The notes under the pieces: generated by a model
Told to the model about the DNA's origin: nothing
Databases searched by the model: none
The model's input: only the letters and a program-made list of their open reading frames with translations
Shown here: positions 26,635-34,732 of the stretch, in pieces
Layout of the letters: each line of letters begins with the position of its first letter
Numbering within the stretch: position 1 is the first letter of the stretch
Program-made: the position numbers and the translations under genes
Assembly: GCF_001724815.1 (NCBI RefSeq)
Contig: NZ_MEDO01000003.1
Location: 62,001-126,000, forward strand
From: Arenimonas sp. SCN 70-307
Lineage (GTDB): Bacteria > Pseudomonadota > Gammaproteobacteria > Xanthomonadales > Xanthomonadaceae
Length of the DNA: 64,000 nt
Direction: 5' to 3'

Positions 26635-29600
26635 ATGTCTGCGGACCACCTCTCACAATGGCTGGATCGACTGGGCTACAGCGCCGAGGCGGAGGCGCTG
26701 CACCGGGCGGGCGACCATATTTCGCCGGCGCATCCATATGCGCTGGAGATGCACGCCATGCTGCAGCCGCAGGGCGCCATCCAGGCGCAGGCGGTTTTCG
26801 ACGTCGAAGGCGTGCCGACCGTGGTTTTCGTGTGCGAGCGCGACGGCCGCCCGCTGACGGAAGCTGAGCTCGATGGCGTGCGCCAGCGCCTTTGGAATCA
26901 GAATCTGGCCAGCGTGGTGATCGCCGTAGAGGGCAATCGCGCCTCGGCCCTGCCCGTTCGTCGCCTGCGGCGTGCCGAGCAGCCGCTCGATCTGGCCCAG
27001 GCCCGGCCGGATGGCCCGTTCTCTGCGGCAGAGGTGCGGTCTTCGGATCTGTCGAAGCGACTCCCTGCCTGGTTTGATGCCAAGGCGCGGGTGGATCGCA
27101 AGTTGCTTGACAACCTTTCGGCGGCCGTTCGTCAGCTGGTGGCGGCCGGCTTGGACCGCCCGCAGGCGCAAACGCTCATGGGCCAGGTCCTGTTCGTCTC
27201 CTACCTCGAGCACCGCAACATCGTCAGTGATGTCTATCGCACGCGCCGCGGGGTGGGGACGCTGCATGCCTTGGTGAGCGCGCGCGATCGAGCCGGCGTG
27301 GCCGGGCTGATCGGGCAGCTTCGCGCAGACTTCAACGGCGACTTCCTGAAGGCGCCGGAGCCGGCGGGTGATCCTTCCGCGCCGGCTGTCGTGGATCCCT
27401 GGGATGCGCTGCCGGACGCAGGCTACGAGCTGCTTGACCGCTTCCTGAGCCGCGTGGACCTGGACAACGGCCAGGGCGACCTGTGGAACTACGACTTCAG
27501 CTTCATCCCGGTCGAACTGCTTTCGGGCCTCTACGAGTCCTTCCTCACGGCAAAGGAACAGGCCGAGGACGGCGCTTACTACACGCCCCGCCATTTGGCG
27601 ACGCTGACCATTGATGAGGCCTTCGCGGCATCCCCCGACCCGCTCAAGGAGGTCATCTTCGATGGGGCCTGCGGATCGGGCATTCTGCTGACTACCGCCT
27701 ACCGCAAGTTAATCGCATTGAGTGAGGCCAGGCTGGAACGTCCGCTCGGCTTCGCCGCCCGTCGCGACCTGCTGTTGCGCCATATCTTTGGCGGCGACAC
27801 GAATCCGATGGCGTGTCGCGTGACAGCCTTCAGCCTCTATCTGTCCCTGCTGGAAGGCCTCGATCCCACTGACGTGCTGGAGGCGCAAGAGCGGGACGAC
27901 GTGAAGCTGCCGCGCCTGCGTGGCAGCAACCTGTGCGACGGCGCATCGGCCGACTTCTTCAGTGACGCGCATCCGTTTGCCGGCAAGCGATTCACGACGT
28001 GTGTTTCCAACCCCCCTTGGAAGGAGGCGTCCGGGGATGCGAAATCGTCGGACGACTATGCCGATTCGGTGCAGATGCCCTTGGTGCTGCGCCAGTTGGC
28101 CGGAGTCTATGCCGTACGCGCCCTTGATTTCCTTGTCGAGGGCGGTACGTTGTGCCTGATCCTGCCGATCACTCAGTTGCTCGGCGCCGGCGCCAAGCGC
28201 TATTTGCCCTATTTGTTTGATCGCATCCAGCCGCGTCGGCTGATCAACTTTGGCGATTTGCAGGGCCTGCTGTTTCCCACGGCCGAAAACACCTGTCATG
28301 TACTGGTGGCCAAGCGCCGCCCTGCCGCGCAGATCGGCCGGGTCTCGTTCACCGAGACCTTTGACTATTGCGTGCCCAAGGCCGATCTGAGCCTTTGCTT
28401 CGGTCGGCTGACGCTCCAGTCGGCGGATCGACACGAGCTGCAGACTCAGGCCGCGCAAGAAGATCCCTCGCTGCTCACAACGTTCATGTGGGGCGATGCG
28501 AATGACCTGGACCTGCTGACCCGTCTCTCGCTGGGGGGCACGCTGGGCGACTTCTGGAGGGGCGGAAAGCAGGCTCGCTGGCGCAACCGCAAAGGGGTGC
28601 ACTTCGTCGATCGAGGACGTAGCTCAGTCGATTCGGGGCCGCTGCGGGAAATGCCCTATGTCAGCACCGAAGGCCTCAAGGGCGGCGTACCGGTGCTGCA
28701 CGCCAGTGCGAAGGGGGACTGGCCAGCCGACCAGCGCACCGTGGTGGGCCTGGACGCCGTACTTCCGGTGTTTGACGGCCCCCGCGTGCTTTATCCCGAC
28801 GGGTTCTCACGGGGCGAGCACAACGTGCGGGCGGTCTTTGTGGACGGCCAACTCTCCTTCAAGAGCTCCATCGGTGTCATTGCGGGCCCGCGCGAGGATG
28901 AAGCGCTGCTGCGATTCGTCGCGATCTTCTTGCGCTCAAGCCTGGCGCGCTACTTCCTGATGCTGACGTGCACCAAGATGCTGTCGGAGCGAAATGGCGT
29001 CCATCTGGATGACATTGAAGCGTTCCCGTTCTTCACGCCAGAGCAAGCGCCGGACCCGGCGCACGCACAGGCTGCGCTCGAGCGTGCGGCTGCGTTCTCG
29101 CGCGAATTGGAGCGTCTGCCATCGCCACATGCCCAGTCCATGCGCTTCCAGGAGGAGCGGGGGGCGTTGGACGAACTCGTGTTCGACTACTTCGGTCTTT
29201 CGCCGACGGAACGCACCCTCGTGCGCGAATCCGTGGCATTGCTGATGCCGTCCATCCGGCCACGCAGCCACAAGGCGCTCTTCACCCCGATCCAACACCG
29301 AGCATCGGTCGAGACGCTGGATTACTACGCTAAGGCCTTGGGGGACACCCTGACGATGTGGCGGGAACGCATGGGTGGCGTGGGTCACTTCGCTGTCGCC
29401 GTCGTCGCGACCGATCCAGGCCGAACGGGAGGCGTTGGCGTGGTGCGCGTTCAGTACCTGTCGGAGGGCACGTCGCCGGCGGATGTCAGCTGCAGCGTGG
29501 ACGACGCCCTCGTACAGGAAACATTGCAGGCCCTACGTCGACATGCGCTTGACGTCGTTCAGCGTCCCTACGGGTTGAGTTTGATTCCCGATCAGATGCT

Positions 29601-29736
29601 GTGGACGCCGCGCGGGCTGTACCTGGTGCGCCCCCTGACCCGGGGCGGCTGGTTGCTGCGCACCGCCCTGCGCGATGCCGAGCGCATTGTCCGGCAAGTC
29701 CAGCGACGCGCCTCGCGCGAGGCGGCCGCCGCATGA
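26635..29736 (+). CDS. N6-adenine DNA methyltransferase, Eco57I/HsdM-like, of a restriction-type module
   Basis: The 1033-residue protein has an N-terminal region (about 1-160) of unknown fold, a helical linker, then an adenine-methyltransferase core. The SAM motif FDGACGSGILL is at about 342-352 and the catalytic NPPW at 459-462. The C-terminal half (about 600-1030) is probably target recognition, with EDIEAFPFF-like DDIEAFPFF typical of large modification subunits. Its stop overlaps the nuclease start (ATGA). The start at 26635 is chosen because AAGGAG precedes it and it opens a conserved-looking sequence; longer in-frame starts run into the regulator gene. No HsdS or helicase subunit is nearby, unlike type I systems. 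Confidence 0.87.
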   Translation: MSADHLSQWLDRLGYSAEAEALHRAGDHISPAHPYALEMHAMLQPQGAIQAQAVFDVEGVPTVVFVCERDGRPLTEAELDGVRQRLWNQNLASVVIAVEGNRASALPVRRLRRAEQPLDLAQARPDGPFSAAEVRSSDLSKRLPAWFDAKARVDRKLLDNLSAAVRQLVAAGLDRPQAQTLMGQVLFVSYLEHRNIVSDVYRTRRGVGTLHALVSARDRAGVAGLIGQLRADFNGDFLKAPEPAGDPSAPAVVDPWDALPDAGYELLDRFLSRVDLDNGQGDLWNYDFSFIPVELLSGLYESFLTAKEQAEDGAYYTPRHLATLTIDEAFAASPDPLKEVIFDGACGSGILLTTAYRKLIALSEARLERPLGFAARRDLLLRHIFGGDTNPMACRVTAFSLYLSLLEGLDPTDVLEAQERDDVKLPRLRGSNLCDGASADFFSDAHPFAGKRFTTCVSNPPWKEASGDAKSSDDYADSVQMPLVLRQLAGVYAVRALDFLVEGGTLCLILPITQLLGAGAKRYLPYLFDRIQPRRLINFGDLQGLLFPTAENTCHVLVAKRRPAAQIGRVSFTETFDYCVPKADLSLCFGRLTLQSADRHELQTQAAQEDPSLLTTFMWGDANDLDLLTRLSLGGTLGDFWRGGKQARWRNRKGVHFVDRGRSSVDSGPLREMPYVSTEGLKGGVPVLHASAKGDWPADQRTVVGLDAVLPVFDGPRVLYPDGFSRGEHNVRAVFVDGQLSFKSSIGVIAGPREDEALLRFVAIFLRSSLARYFLMLTCTKMLSERNGVHLDDIEAFPFFTPEQAPDPAHAQAALERAAAFSRELERLPSPHAQSMRFQEERGALDELVFDYFGLSPTERTLVRESVALLMPSIRPRSHKALFTPIQHRASVETLDYYAKALGDTLTMWRERMGGVGHFAVAVVATDPGRTGGVGVVRVQYLSEGTSPADVSCSVDDALVQETLQALRRHALDVVQRPYGLSLIPDQMLWTPRGLYLVRPLTRGGWLLRTALRDAERIVRQVQRRASREAAAA

Positions 29737-30473
29737 CGGCCGGCCTGGGGTGGCTCGCCGCCTTTCCACATGCCGAGGCTCAGCGCGCCGTCAGCGCCGT
29801 TCATGCCAGCTGGACCACCCTCGCGTCCCGCGATCGGCCGCACTTCGGCCCGGGCGTCCCGGAACCCAAACTGACCCGTGTGCTCAAGCAACATGCGGAG
29901 CGGGTCACCGCCCGGCAGCTCGGGCTGCTTGGCTACTGGGGCGCCGAGGGCGTCGACAACGATGTGGACTTCGAGTCCGGAGAGATTACGGACGAAACGC
30001 GCACCGACATCCTGTACGCCTGGAACGATGAGGCACGCAGCCTGCGCTTGGTCTTCGAGTTCAAGCGGGTCGGCCACCTTGCCGAGTCACGCAAAAAGTA
30101 CTACGGCACCAATGGCCTGATGCGTTTCGTAACGGGACGCTACAGCCATGGCCAGGCGGTCGCGGTCATGTCGGCGATCCTGATTTCTGACCCTGCCGAC
30201 GGCCTTGCGTCGCTCAGGCGCAGCTTGAAGCAACCCGCGACGGCTGCCTTGCTGCGCATGGTGGCCAACCCTGAGGGGCATTGGCTGCACGAACCCTCGG
30301 CGCTGTTCCCCGCCGAGTGCGCATTTGACACCGAGCACCTGCGGCCAGGGGAGTTGGGGCCCGCCCATCGCACTATTCGTGTCGCGCACCTCTTCTTGCA
30401 GTTCGGATACCCGGTCCCGACGCGGAAGGGACGGGGTCGCGACGCGACACTGAGGGCGCTGGAAAGCGATTAG
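29733..30473 (+). CDS. PD-(D/E)XK-type nuclease-like protein coupled to the methyltransferase
   Basis: A 246-residue protein with the pattern E44 ... D92 (TDILYAW) ... E109-F-K111 (VFEFKRVGH), the layout of PD-(D/E)XK endonucleases, followed by a helix-rich C-terminus. It overlaps the methyltransferase by ATGA, so the two are made together, as expected for modification and restriction partners. No other domain is recognisable. Nuclease activity is inferred from the motif and context. It could instead be a sequence-recognition partner. Confidence 0.7.
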   Translation: MTAGLGWLAAFPHAEAQRAVSAVHASWTTLASRDRPHFGPGVPEPKLTRVLKQHAERVTARQLGLLGYWGAEGVDNDVDFESGEITDETRTDILYAWNDEARSLRLVFEFKRVGHLAESRKKYYGTNGLMRFVTGRYSHGQAVAVMSAILISDPADGLASLRRSLKQPATAALLRMVANPEGHWLHEPSALFPAECAFDTEHLRPGELGPAHRTIRVAHLFLQFGYPVPTRKGRGRDATLRALESD

Positions 30474-30568
30474 GAAGCAGCTCGGCCTAGTGGAGGCTGC
30501 CACAGGTGGCCCTGGCTGGAGGAGTGACCAAAAACGAAACGCCCTCCAGAGAATGGGGGTGATTCAAC

Positions 30569-30868
30569 TCAGTCTCTAGCGCGACGAGAAAAAATCAGCA
30601 GGTCGGTGCAGTGTGCGAAACCGAGCGCGAGAAAGCCCGGAACCCATTGGCCCAAGTTCTTAACGAATTCACCGCCGGTAATCGAGAAGGCTATCTCGAT
30701 GATGAGCCAGCGAAAGAAGCTGAATACCTGGCCAAAGAAAAACAGAAAAGACGCGAATGGCGAGCCATCGTAGCCTCCGAGGAAGCTCATGGCGATCCAA
30801 ACCATGAGCATTCCAACAATGTGGGAAAGCAAGATCGGGTGGCGCATCAAAAGTCTGTCAGCGGTCAC
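30569..30868 (-). CDS. Small multi-pass membrane protein coupled to the RHS-core gene (possible immunity)
   Basis: A 99-residue protein with two or three hydrophobic segments (about 12-30, 37-60 and 72-92). The GTG start overlaps the stop of the upstream RHS-core gene (GTGA). Small membrane proteins directly behind RHS or polymorphic-toxin genes are often immunity proteins; here that is inference from position. I do not recognise the family. Confidence 0.65.
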   Translation of the reverse strand: MTADRLLMRHPILLSHIVGMLMVWIAMSFLGGYDGSPFASFLFFFGQVFSFFRWLIIEIAFSITGGEFVKNLGQWVPGFLALGFAHCTDLLIFSRRARD

Positions 30869-31539
30869 TTCTTCGGGTCCGGCTTGAATTCTTTCTCTGG
30901 AACCGGCTTGTCGTAGCCAGGTGTAGTGACTGGAGGTTGCGGCGCGTCAGCGCCAGTTGCCCCAAGTAGTCCGGACACGTAGGAATTGGAGTTGTAGCCA
31001 TCATCAGCGACAAAATATGAGCCTTTCCCCTCAGCTGCCGGGAAAAGATCGTAGTCCAGGTTGTCTCCGTAGTTGCTGTCCGCTTCAAACAGGCCGGAGA
31101 TGAACTGATCTTCAGACTGAAATGAGGCGGGGGTGTCAATCTTTATTCCACCCGTATGCGGGGCCGCGTCGCTTTCTCGATTGACGTTGCTAACAAGTCG
31201 CCCTCCTTCGGGCCCGGCGCCAAGCGTCGCATAACGTCGGCCGCTCTCGTCGACGTTGTTGAATCTTGCGTCATTCGAGTATGCCGCCTGATTCTCCGGC
31301 GTTATCCTTACAAGGGTATGGTTTGCGCTGCCTACGACAGGGTGCCACTGAAGCTTGACCTCCCGCCCGTCGGGGTCAACGAACTTGTACGGATTATTGT
31401 TTCCATACCAGTAGCGGTTGAAGTTCGCTCCATCTCTTTGATCTGTCTTGACCGGGTCAACCGACAGAAATCGAGCATGTGCGCTGCCGCACACGAAGGC
31501 TAGGGCGCTGACAACGAAGAAACTCTTCATAAATCTCAT
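30865..31539 (-). CDS. Secreted protein with a single RHS-core motif and a C-terminal toxin-like domain
   Basis: The 224-residue protein has a signal peptide (residues 1-22, ending GSAHA) fused directly to one RHS-associated core motif (about 23-60: RFLSVDPV ... FNRYWYGNNNPYKFVDPDG). Normally this motif closes a giant RHS cage. The remaining 160 residues contain NHTLVRI (H74) and YNSNSYVSGLL (182-192), which recall the His strand and the nucleophile helix of permuted papain-like folds, with Ser where Cys is usual. AGGAGGT six bases upstream supports the ATG at 31539. It sits between the transglutaminase-like gene (3 nt upstream) and the coupled membrane protein. Confidence 0.75.
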   Translation of the reverse strand: MRFMKSFFVVSALAFVCGSAHARFLSVDPVKTDQRDGANFNRYWYGNNNPYKFVDPDGREVKLQWHPVVGSANHTLVRITPENQAAYSNDARFNNVDESGRRYATLGAGPEGGRLVSNVNRESDAAPHTGGIKIDTPASFQSEDQFISGLFEADSNYGDNLDYDLFPAAEGKGSYFVADDGYNSNSYVSGLLGATGADAPQPPVTTPGYDKPVPEKEFKPDPKK

Positions 31540-31542
31540 TGA

Positions 31543-32538
31543 TTACCTCCTCGCTTCTCGGCTCTCTTTCTCGCGTCGAATCGATTCCAAGTATCGTGCT
31601 TCCTGCTCCTCCGACGGTGGCGTCCAGCCGAGCCGCTCGGCCTCAGCATACCAGCGGAGATTCTCCTGGCTAATCGAGAAGAATTCAGCCCGCTGGTCGG
31701 CGGGGATCTGGTTTGGGTCCGGGTACCGGCTGACGAACTTCTCTTGGAACATCAGGTAGTAAGCCGCGCCCTTGTGCTGCATGGCCACCACATCGCGCGG
31801 ATCGACCTTGAGGGCCAGGTCCGCCGCTGCGATGCGCTGGGCATGCAGGCCGGCCTTGCCGTAGTGCTCCATCAAAGAGCTCATCATTACCGTCACGGAT
31901 TCCCGGCGGCTGAGCGGCCGCAGGTAAATCCCGGTTTCGATGGCCCGGGGTGAGATGCCGGTCTCACGTTCGTAGCTGCTATCGTATTTGAAGCCGCCCG
32001 CCGTGGCCTCTACGTTCAGCCAAGCACCATCATCACCGCGGAACTTGACCAGCACGTGGCTGGGTGCGGTAGCGAGAGTCACTGGCAGGCCTAGGCGCTG
32101 GCCGACGATCGCGAAGAGGATCGGCATCGAGACGCAGTTTCCCTTGCGGGTCGTCAGATAGACCGAGAGCAGCTTGTTCTGAAGGTTTCGGCCCAGCGGG
32201 TCATCCAAGTCGTACTGGAACGGCCTGCCGCCATTCCAGGGGCCTGGCTCATATAAGGTCGACAGCAGCACATTGAGCTTGGCGAGGTTCGAAGCGCCGG
32301 CTGGAATTCGGCCCTTCACGCTGGTGACCAAGGCGTCAATCTGCAGGCGGACTGCCTCCGCGTCTATCTCCGGCGAAATCAGGCGATCAATGGCCAGCTT
32401 GGCCTCCAAGAGGTCGATCTGCCCGTCCGGGCGCTCCAGGATCGACGCAATGGGATCCAAGCGAGCCGAGCCCGGATTCGATGCGGATGCAGGCGGTAGG
32501 GCGAGCAGGCAAGCGAGGGCAGCGACGATCAGTCTCAT
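31543..32538 (-). CDS. Secreted transglutaminase-like (SirB1-type) protein
   Basis: A 331-residue protein with a signal peptide (about 1-19, LPPASA) and a transglutaminase-like core: C135 in RKGNCVSMPILF, H161 in APSHVLVKF and an acidic/Asn strand (AWLNVEATAGG). The C-terminal third contains TPR-like helices (about 240-310). The family includes SirB1-type proteins and cysteine hydrolases. It leads a three-gene operon with the RHS-core gene and the small membrane protein. Whether it processes the RHS-core product is unknown. Confidence 0.82.
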   Translation of the reverse strand: MRLIVAALACLLALPPASASNPGSARLDPIASILERPDGQIDLLEAKLAIDRLISPEIDAEAVRLQIDALVTSVKGRIPAGASNLAKLNVLLSTLYEPGPWNGGRPFQYDLDDPLGRNLQNKLLSVYLTTRKGNCVSMPILFAIVGQRLGLPVTLATAPSHVLVKFRGDDGAWLNVEATAGGFKYDSSYERETGISPRAIETGIYLRPLSRRESVTVMMSSLMEHYGKAGLHAQRIAAADLALKVDPRDVVAMQHKGAAYYLMFQEKFVSRYPDPNQIPADQRAEFFSISQENLRWYAEAERLGWTPPSEEQEARYLESIRREKESREARR

Positions 32539-32728
32539 TCGTACCTGCGAGTCGTGAAGGCCTGGCCATCGTAGGTGGTCTGGCCGGGGGCGTTCAACTA
32601 ACTGGCGGACCAGAAATCCAGCCCTAGGGGGGGGGCGCCTTCCCCGTGAGCCACGCCGGCGTCCCAGCATCTGAACCTAGGTCAGGCCAGCGCCTGTCAG
32701 TCGGATCAACACTCATATCCGGAAAGCC
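32539..32728. other. Non-coding right-end region of the element
   Basis: No convincing gene is visible. It contains a G-run (32627-32635) and GGCGTTCAACTAAC (32589-32602), which matches 13 of 14 bases of the right terminal repeat but in the opposite orientation. This may be a subterminal transposase site or the remnant of another end. Confidence 0.5.
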
Positions 32729-32769
32729 CAAAAAAAATCCCCCAAAGCCAGGATCGACTTTGGGGGATT
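32727..32769 (-). terminator. Intrinsic terminator just inside the right end of the element
   Basis: AATCCCCCAAAG (32736-32747) and CTTTGGGGGATT (32758-32769) form a perfect 12-bp stem. On the minus strand it runs into seven or more T. It would stop gapA transcripts entering the element now that gapA's own terminator is split. Confidence 0.88.
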
Positions 32770-32797
32770 GTTGGGACCGGCCAAATTGCTTTTGCGC

Positions 32798-32820
32798 CAA
32801 CATGTTAATTGAACGCCTAG
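32798..32820. repeat. Right terminal inverted repeat
   Basis: It reads outwards CAACATGTTAATTG then AACGCCTAG, the inverted counterpart of the left end with 20 of 23 matches. It is followed at once by the second copy of the 9-bp direct repeat. Confidence 0.85.
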
Positions 32821-32829
32821 GCCGGAGCC
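32821..32829. repeat. Target-site duplication, right copy (GCCGGAGCC)
   Basis: Identical to 23848-23856. It is followed by GGGGTCTTT, which is the missing right half of the host terminator stem, about 40 nt beyond the gapA stop. Confidence 0.88.
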
Positions 32830-32871
32830 GGGGTCTTTGGTCTAGCGCCGCGGGGCTGACGCCGCCACGAA

Positions 32872-33885
32872 TTACTTGGCGGCCATCAGCGCCAGCGTGG
32901 TGTCGAGCATGCGGTTGGAGAAGCCCCACTCGTTGTCGTACCACGAGCAGACCTTCACCAGCGTGCCGCCCATGACCTGGGTCAGCGTGGCGTCGTACAC
33001 CGAGCTGTGCGGGTCGTGGTTGAAATCCACCGACACCAGCGGCTTGGTGTTGAAGCCCAGGATGCCCTTGAGCTCGCCTTCCGAGGCGGCCTTCACCACC
33101 GCGTCGATCTCTTCCTTGCTGGTGGCGCGGGCGGCCACGAAGCTCAGGTCGACCACCGAGACGTTGATGGTCGGCACGCGCATCGAGAAGCCGGTGAGCT
33201 TGCCGTTGAGCTCCGGCAGCACCAGGCCCACGGCCGCGGCGGCGCCGGTCTTGGTCGGGATCTGCGACTGGGTGGCCGAACGGGCGCGGCGCAGGTCCTT
33301 GTGGAAGACGTCGGTGAGCACCTGGTCGTTGGTGTAGGCGTGGATGGTGGTCATCAGGCCGTGCACCATGCCGATCTTCTCGTGCAGCACCTTGGCCAGC
33401 GGCGCCAGGCAGTTGGTGGTGCACGAAGCGTTCGAAATGACGGTGTCCGAGGCCTTGAGGTTGCCGTGGTTCACGCCGAAGACGATGGTGTTGTCCACGT
33501 CCTTCTCGCCCGGGGCCGAGATGATCACCTTCTTCGCGCCGGCGGCGATGTGCGCCGAAGCCTTGGCCTTGGAGGTGAACAGGCCCGTGCACTCGAGCAC
33601 CACGTCCACGCCCAGCTCGCCCCAGGGCAGCTTGGCCGGGTCGCGCTCGGCGCAGACCTTGATTCGGTCGCCATTGACGATCAGGTCGCCGCCGTCCACC
33701 GACACGGTGCCCGGGAACTTGCCGTGGGCGGTGTCGTACTGGGTCAGGTGGGCATTGGTCTCGGCGTCGCCCAGGTCGTTGATCGCCACGATGGTGATCT
33801 CGTGGTTGCGCTTGGCCTCGTACAGCGCGCGCAGGATGTTGCGACCGATGCGGCCGTAGCCGTTGATGGCGACCTTGATGGACAT
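32872..33885 (-). CDS. gapA: Glyceraldehyde-3-phosphate dehydrogenase
   Basis: A 337-residue NAD-dependent glycolytic enzyme. It begins [16 protein letters not shown] (Rossmann motif), has the catalytic [12 protein letters not shown] near residue 155, HAYTNDQ and the C-terminal [18 protein letters not shown] lies five bases before the ATG at 33885. An element inserted about 50 nt downstream of its stop has separated it from its original terminator and from pgk. Confidence 0.98.
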   Translation of the reverse strand: MSIKVAINGYGRIGRNILRALYEAKRNHEITIVAINDLGDAETNAHLTQYDTAHGKFPGTVSVDGGDLIVNGDRIKVCAERDPAKLPWGELGVDVVLECTGLFTSKAKASAHIAAGAKKVIISAPGEKDVDNTIVFGVNHGNLKASDTVISNASCTTNCLAPLAKVLHEKIGMVHGLMTTIHAYTNDQVLTDVFHKDLRRARSATQSQIPTKTGAAAAVGLVLPELNGKLTGFSMRVPTINVSVVDLSFVAARATSKEEIDAVVKAASEGELKGILGFNTKPLVSVDFNHDPHSSVYDATLTQVMGGTLVKVCSWYDNEWGFSNRMLDTTLALMAAK

Positions 33886-34067
33886 GGCGTCTCCTGGGTC
33901 CGGCCGGGGGGCCGGGAATGGGTGGTTGTAAACCCCGCATTCTACCAACGCCGGCCCGCCGGTCCCAGCCGCGACCGCCGCCAGGCGCCGATTTGACCAT
34001 TCTCAAGGAGCCCCTCCGGGCCCGGGAGGACACTGTCGCCAGTCCTTCCCAAAACCGGAGTTCCCCC

Positions 34068-34685
34068 ATGCGCAAGCTCATCCTCGCACCGCTCGCCCTG
34101 GCCGCCCTGGCCCTGGCCACCCCCGCCCTGGCCGTCGAAAAGGGCGACTGGACCTTCTCGGTCGGCGCCCACGTGGTCGCCCCGAAGTCGGGCAACGGCT
34201 CCCTGGCCGGCGGCGCCCTCGACGCCGACGTCGGCGACGACTGGCGCCCGACCATCACCGCCGAGTACTTCCTGACCGACAGGCTCGGCCTCGAGATCCT
34301 GGCCGCCCTGCCCTTCGAGCACGACATCCGGCTCAACGGCGCCAACGCCGGCTCCACCAAGCACCTGCCGCCGACCGTGAGCCTGCAGTACCACTTCCGC
34401 AACGACTCCAAGGTCACCCCGTTCCTCGGTGCCGGCGTGAACTACACGGTGTTCTTCGAGGAAGAGACCCGCGGCCCGCTGGCCGGCACCGAGCTCTCGC
34501 TCGACTCGTCCTGGGGCCTGGCCGGCCACGCCGGCGTCGACATCGAGGTCGGCAGCAACAAGTGGCTGCGCATCGACGCCCGCTACATCGACATCGACAC
34601 CGACGTGAAGGTGGACGGCGCCGCCGTCGGCACCGTCAACATCGACCCGATGGTCTACGGCGCGGCCTTCGTCTGGTCGTTCTGA
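34068..34685 (+). CDS. ompW: OmpW-family outer-membrane protein
   Basis: A 205-residue protein with a signal peptide (cleaved after ATPALA) and an eight-stranded small beta-barrel pattern: alternating hydrophobic strands, TAEYFLTDRLGLEILAALPF, LQYHFRNDSKVTPFLGAGVNY and a C-terminal aromatic VWSF. OmpW forms narrow hydrophobic channels. GGAG seven bases upstream supports the start. It is divergent from gapA. Confidence 0.92.
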   Translation: MRKLILAPLALAALALATPALAVEKGDWTFSVGAHVVAPKSGNGSLAGGALDADVGDDWRPTITAEYFLTDRLGLEILAALPFEHDIRLNGANAGSTKHLPPTVSLQYHFRNDSKVTPFLGAGVNYTVFFEEETRGPLAGTELSLDSSWGLAGHAGVDIEVGSNKWLRIDARYIDIDTDVKVDGAAVGTVNIDPMVYGAAFVWSF

Positions 34686-34732
34686 GCCCCGTGATGGCGA
34701 AATTCATGGCCGCTGGCGTAAAGTCCGCGGCC

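Larger units (their letters stand above)
23857..32820. mobile_element. 8964-bp transposon-like element with restriction-type and RHS-type cargo, inserted in a host terminator
   Basis: The boundaries come from 23-bp terminal inverted repeats (23857-23879 and 32798-32820, 20/23 identical, both ends beginning CTAGGCGTTCA) and a flanking perfect 9-bp direct repeat. Excision in silico restores CCCCGGC-CGGA-GCCGGGG with an adjacent A8 run, a textbook intrinsic terminator for gapA shared with the convergent membrane-protein gene. Contents: a zinc-ribbon DDE-like protein, a WYL regulator, an adenine methyltransferase with coupled nuclease, a membrane protein, an RHS-core protein and a transglutaminase-like protein. 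The cargo looks less GC-rich than its surroundings. What is seen: repeats, gene order, restored hairpin. Inferred: movement by the encoded DDE-like protein. Confidence 0.85.

Noticed and set aside
23893-32769. Initial reading of the two terminal hairpins as native terminators of tsaC operon and gapA
   Set aside because: Both lie inside the terminal inverted repeats, and the native shared terminator can be rebuilt from the sequences outside the element.
23857-32820. Integron attC-like origin for the element ends
   Set aside because: The ends lack the RYYYAAC/GTTRRRY pair and no integron integrase is present. The 9-bp direct repeat and long inverted ends fit a DDE-type transposon better.
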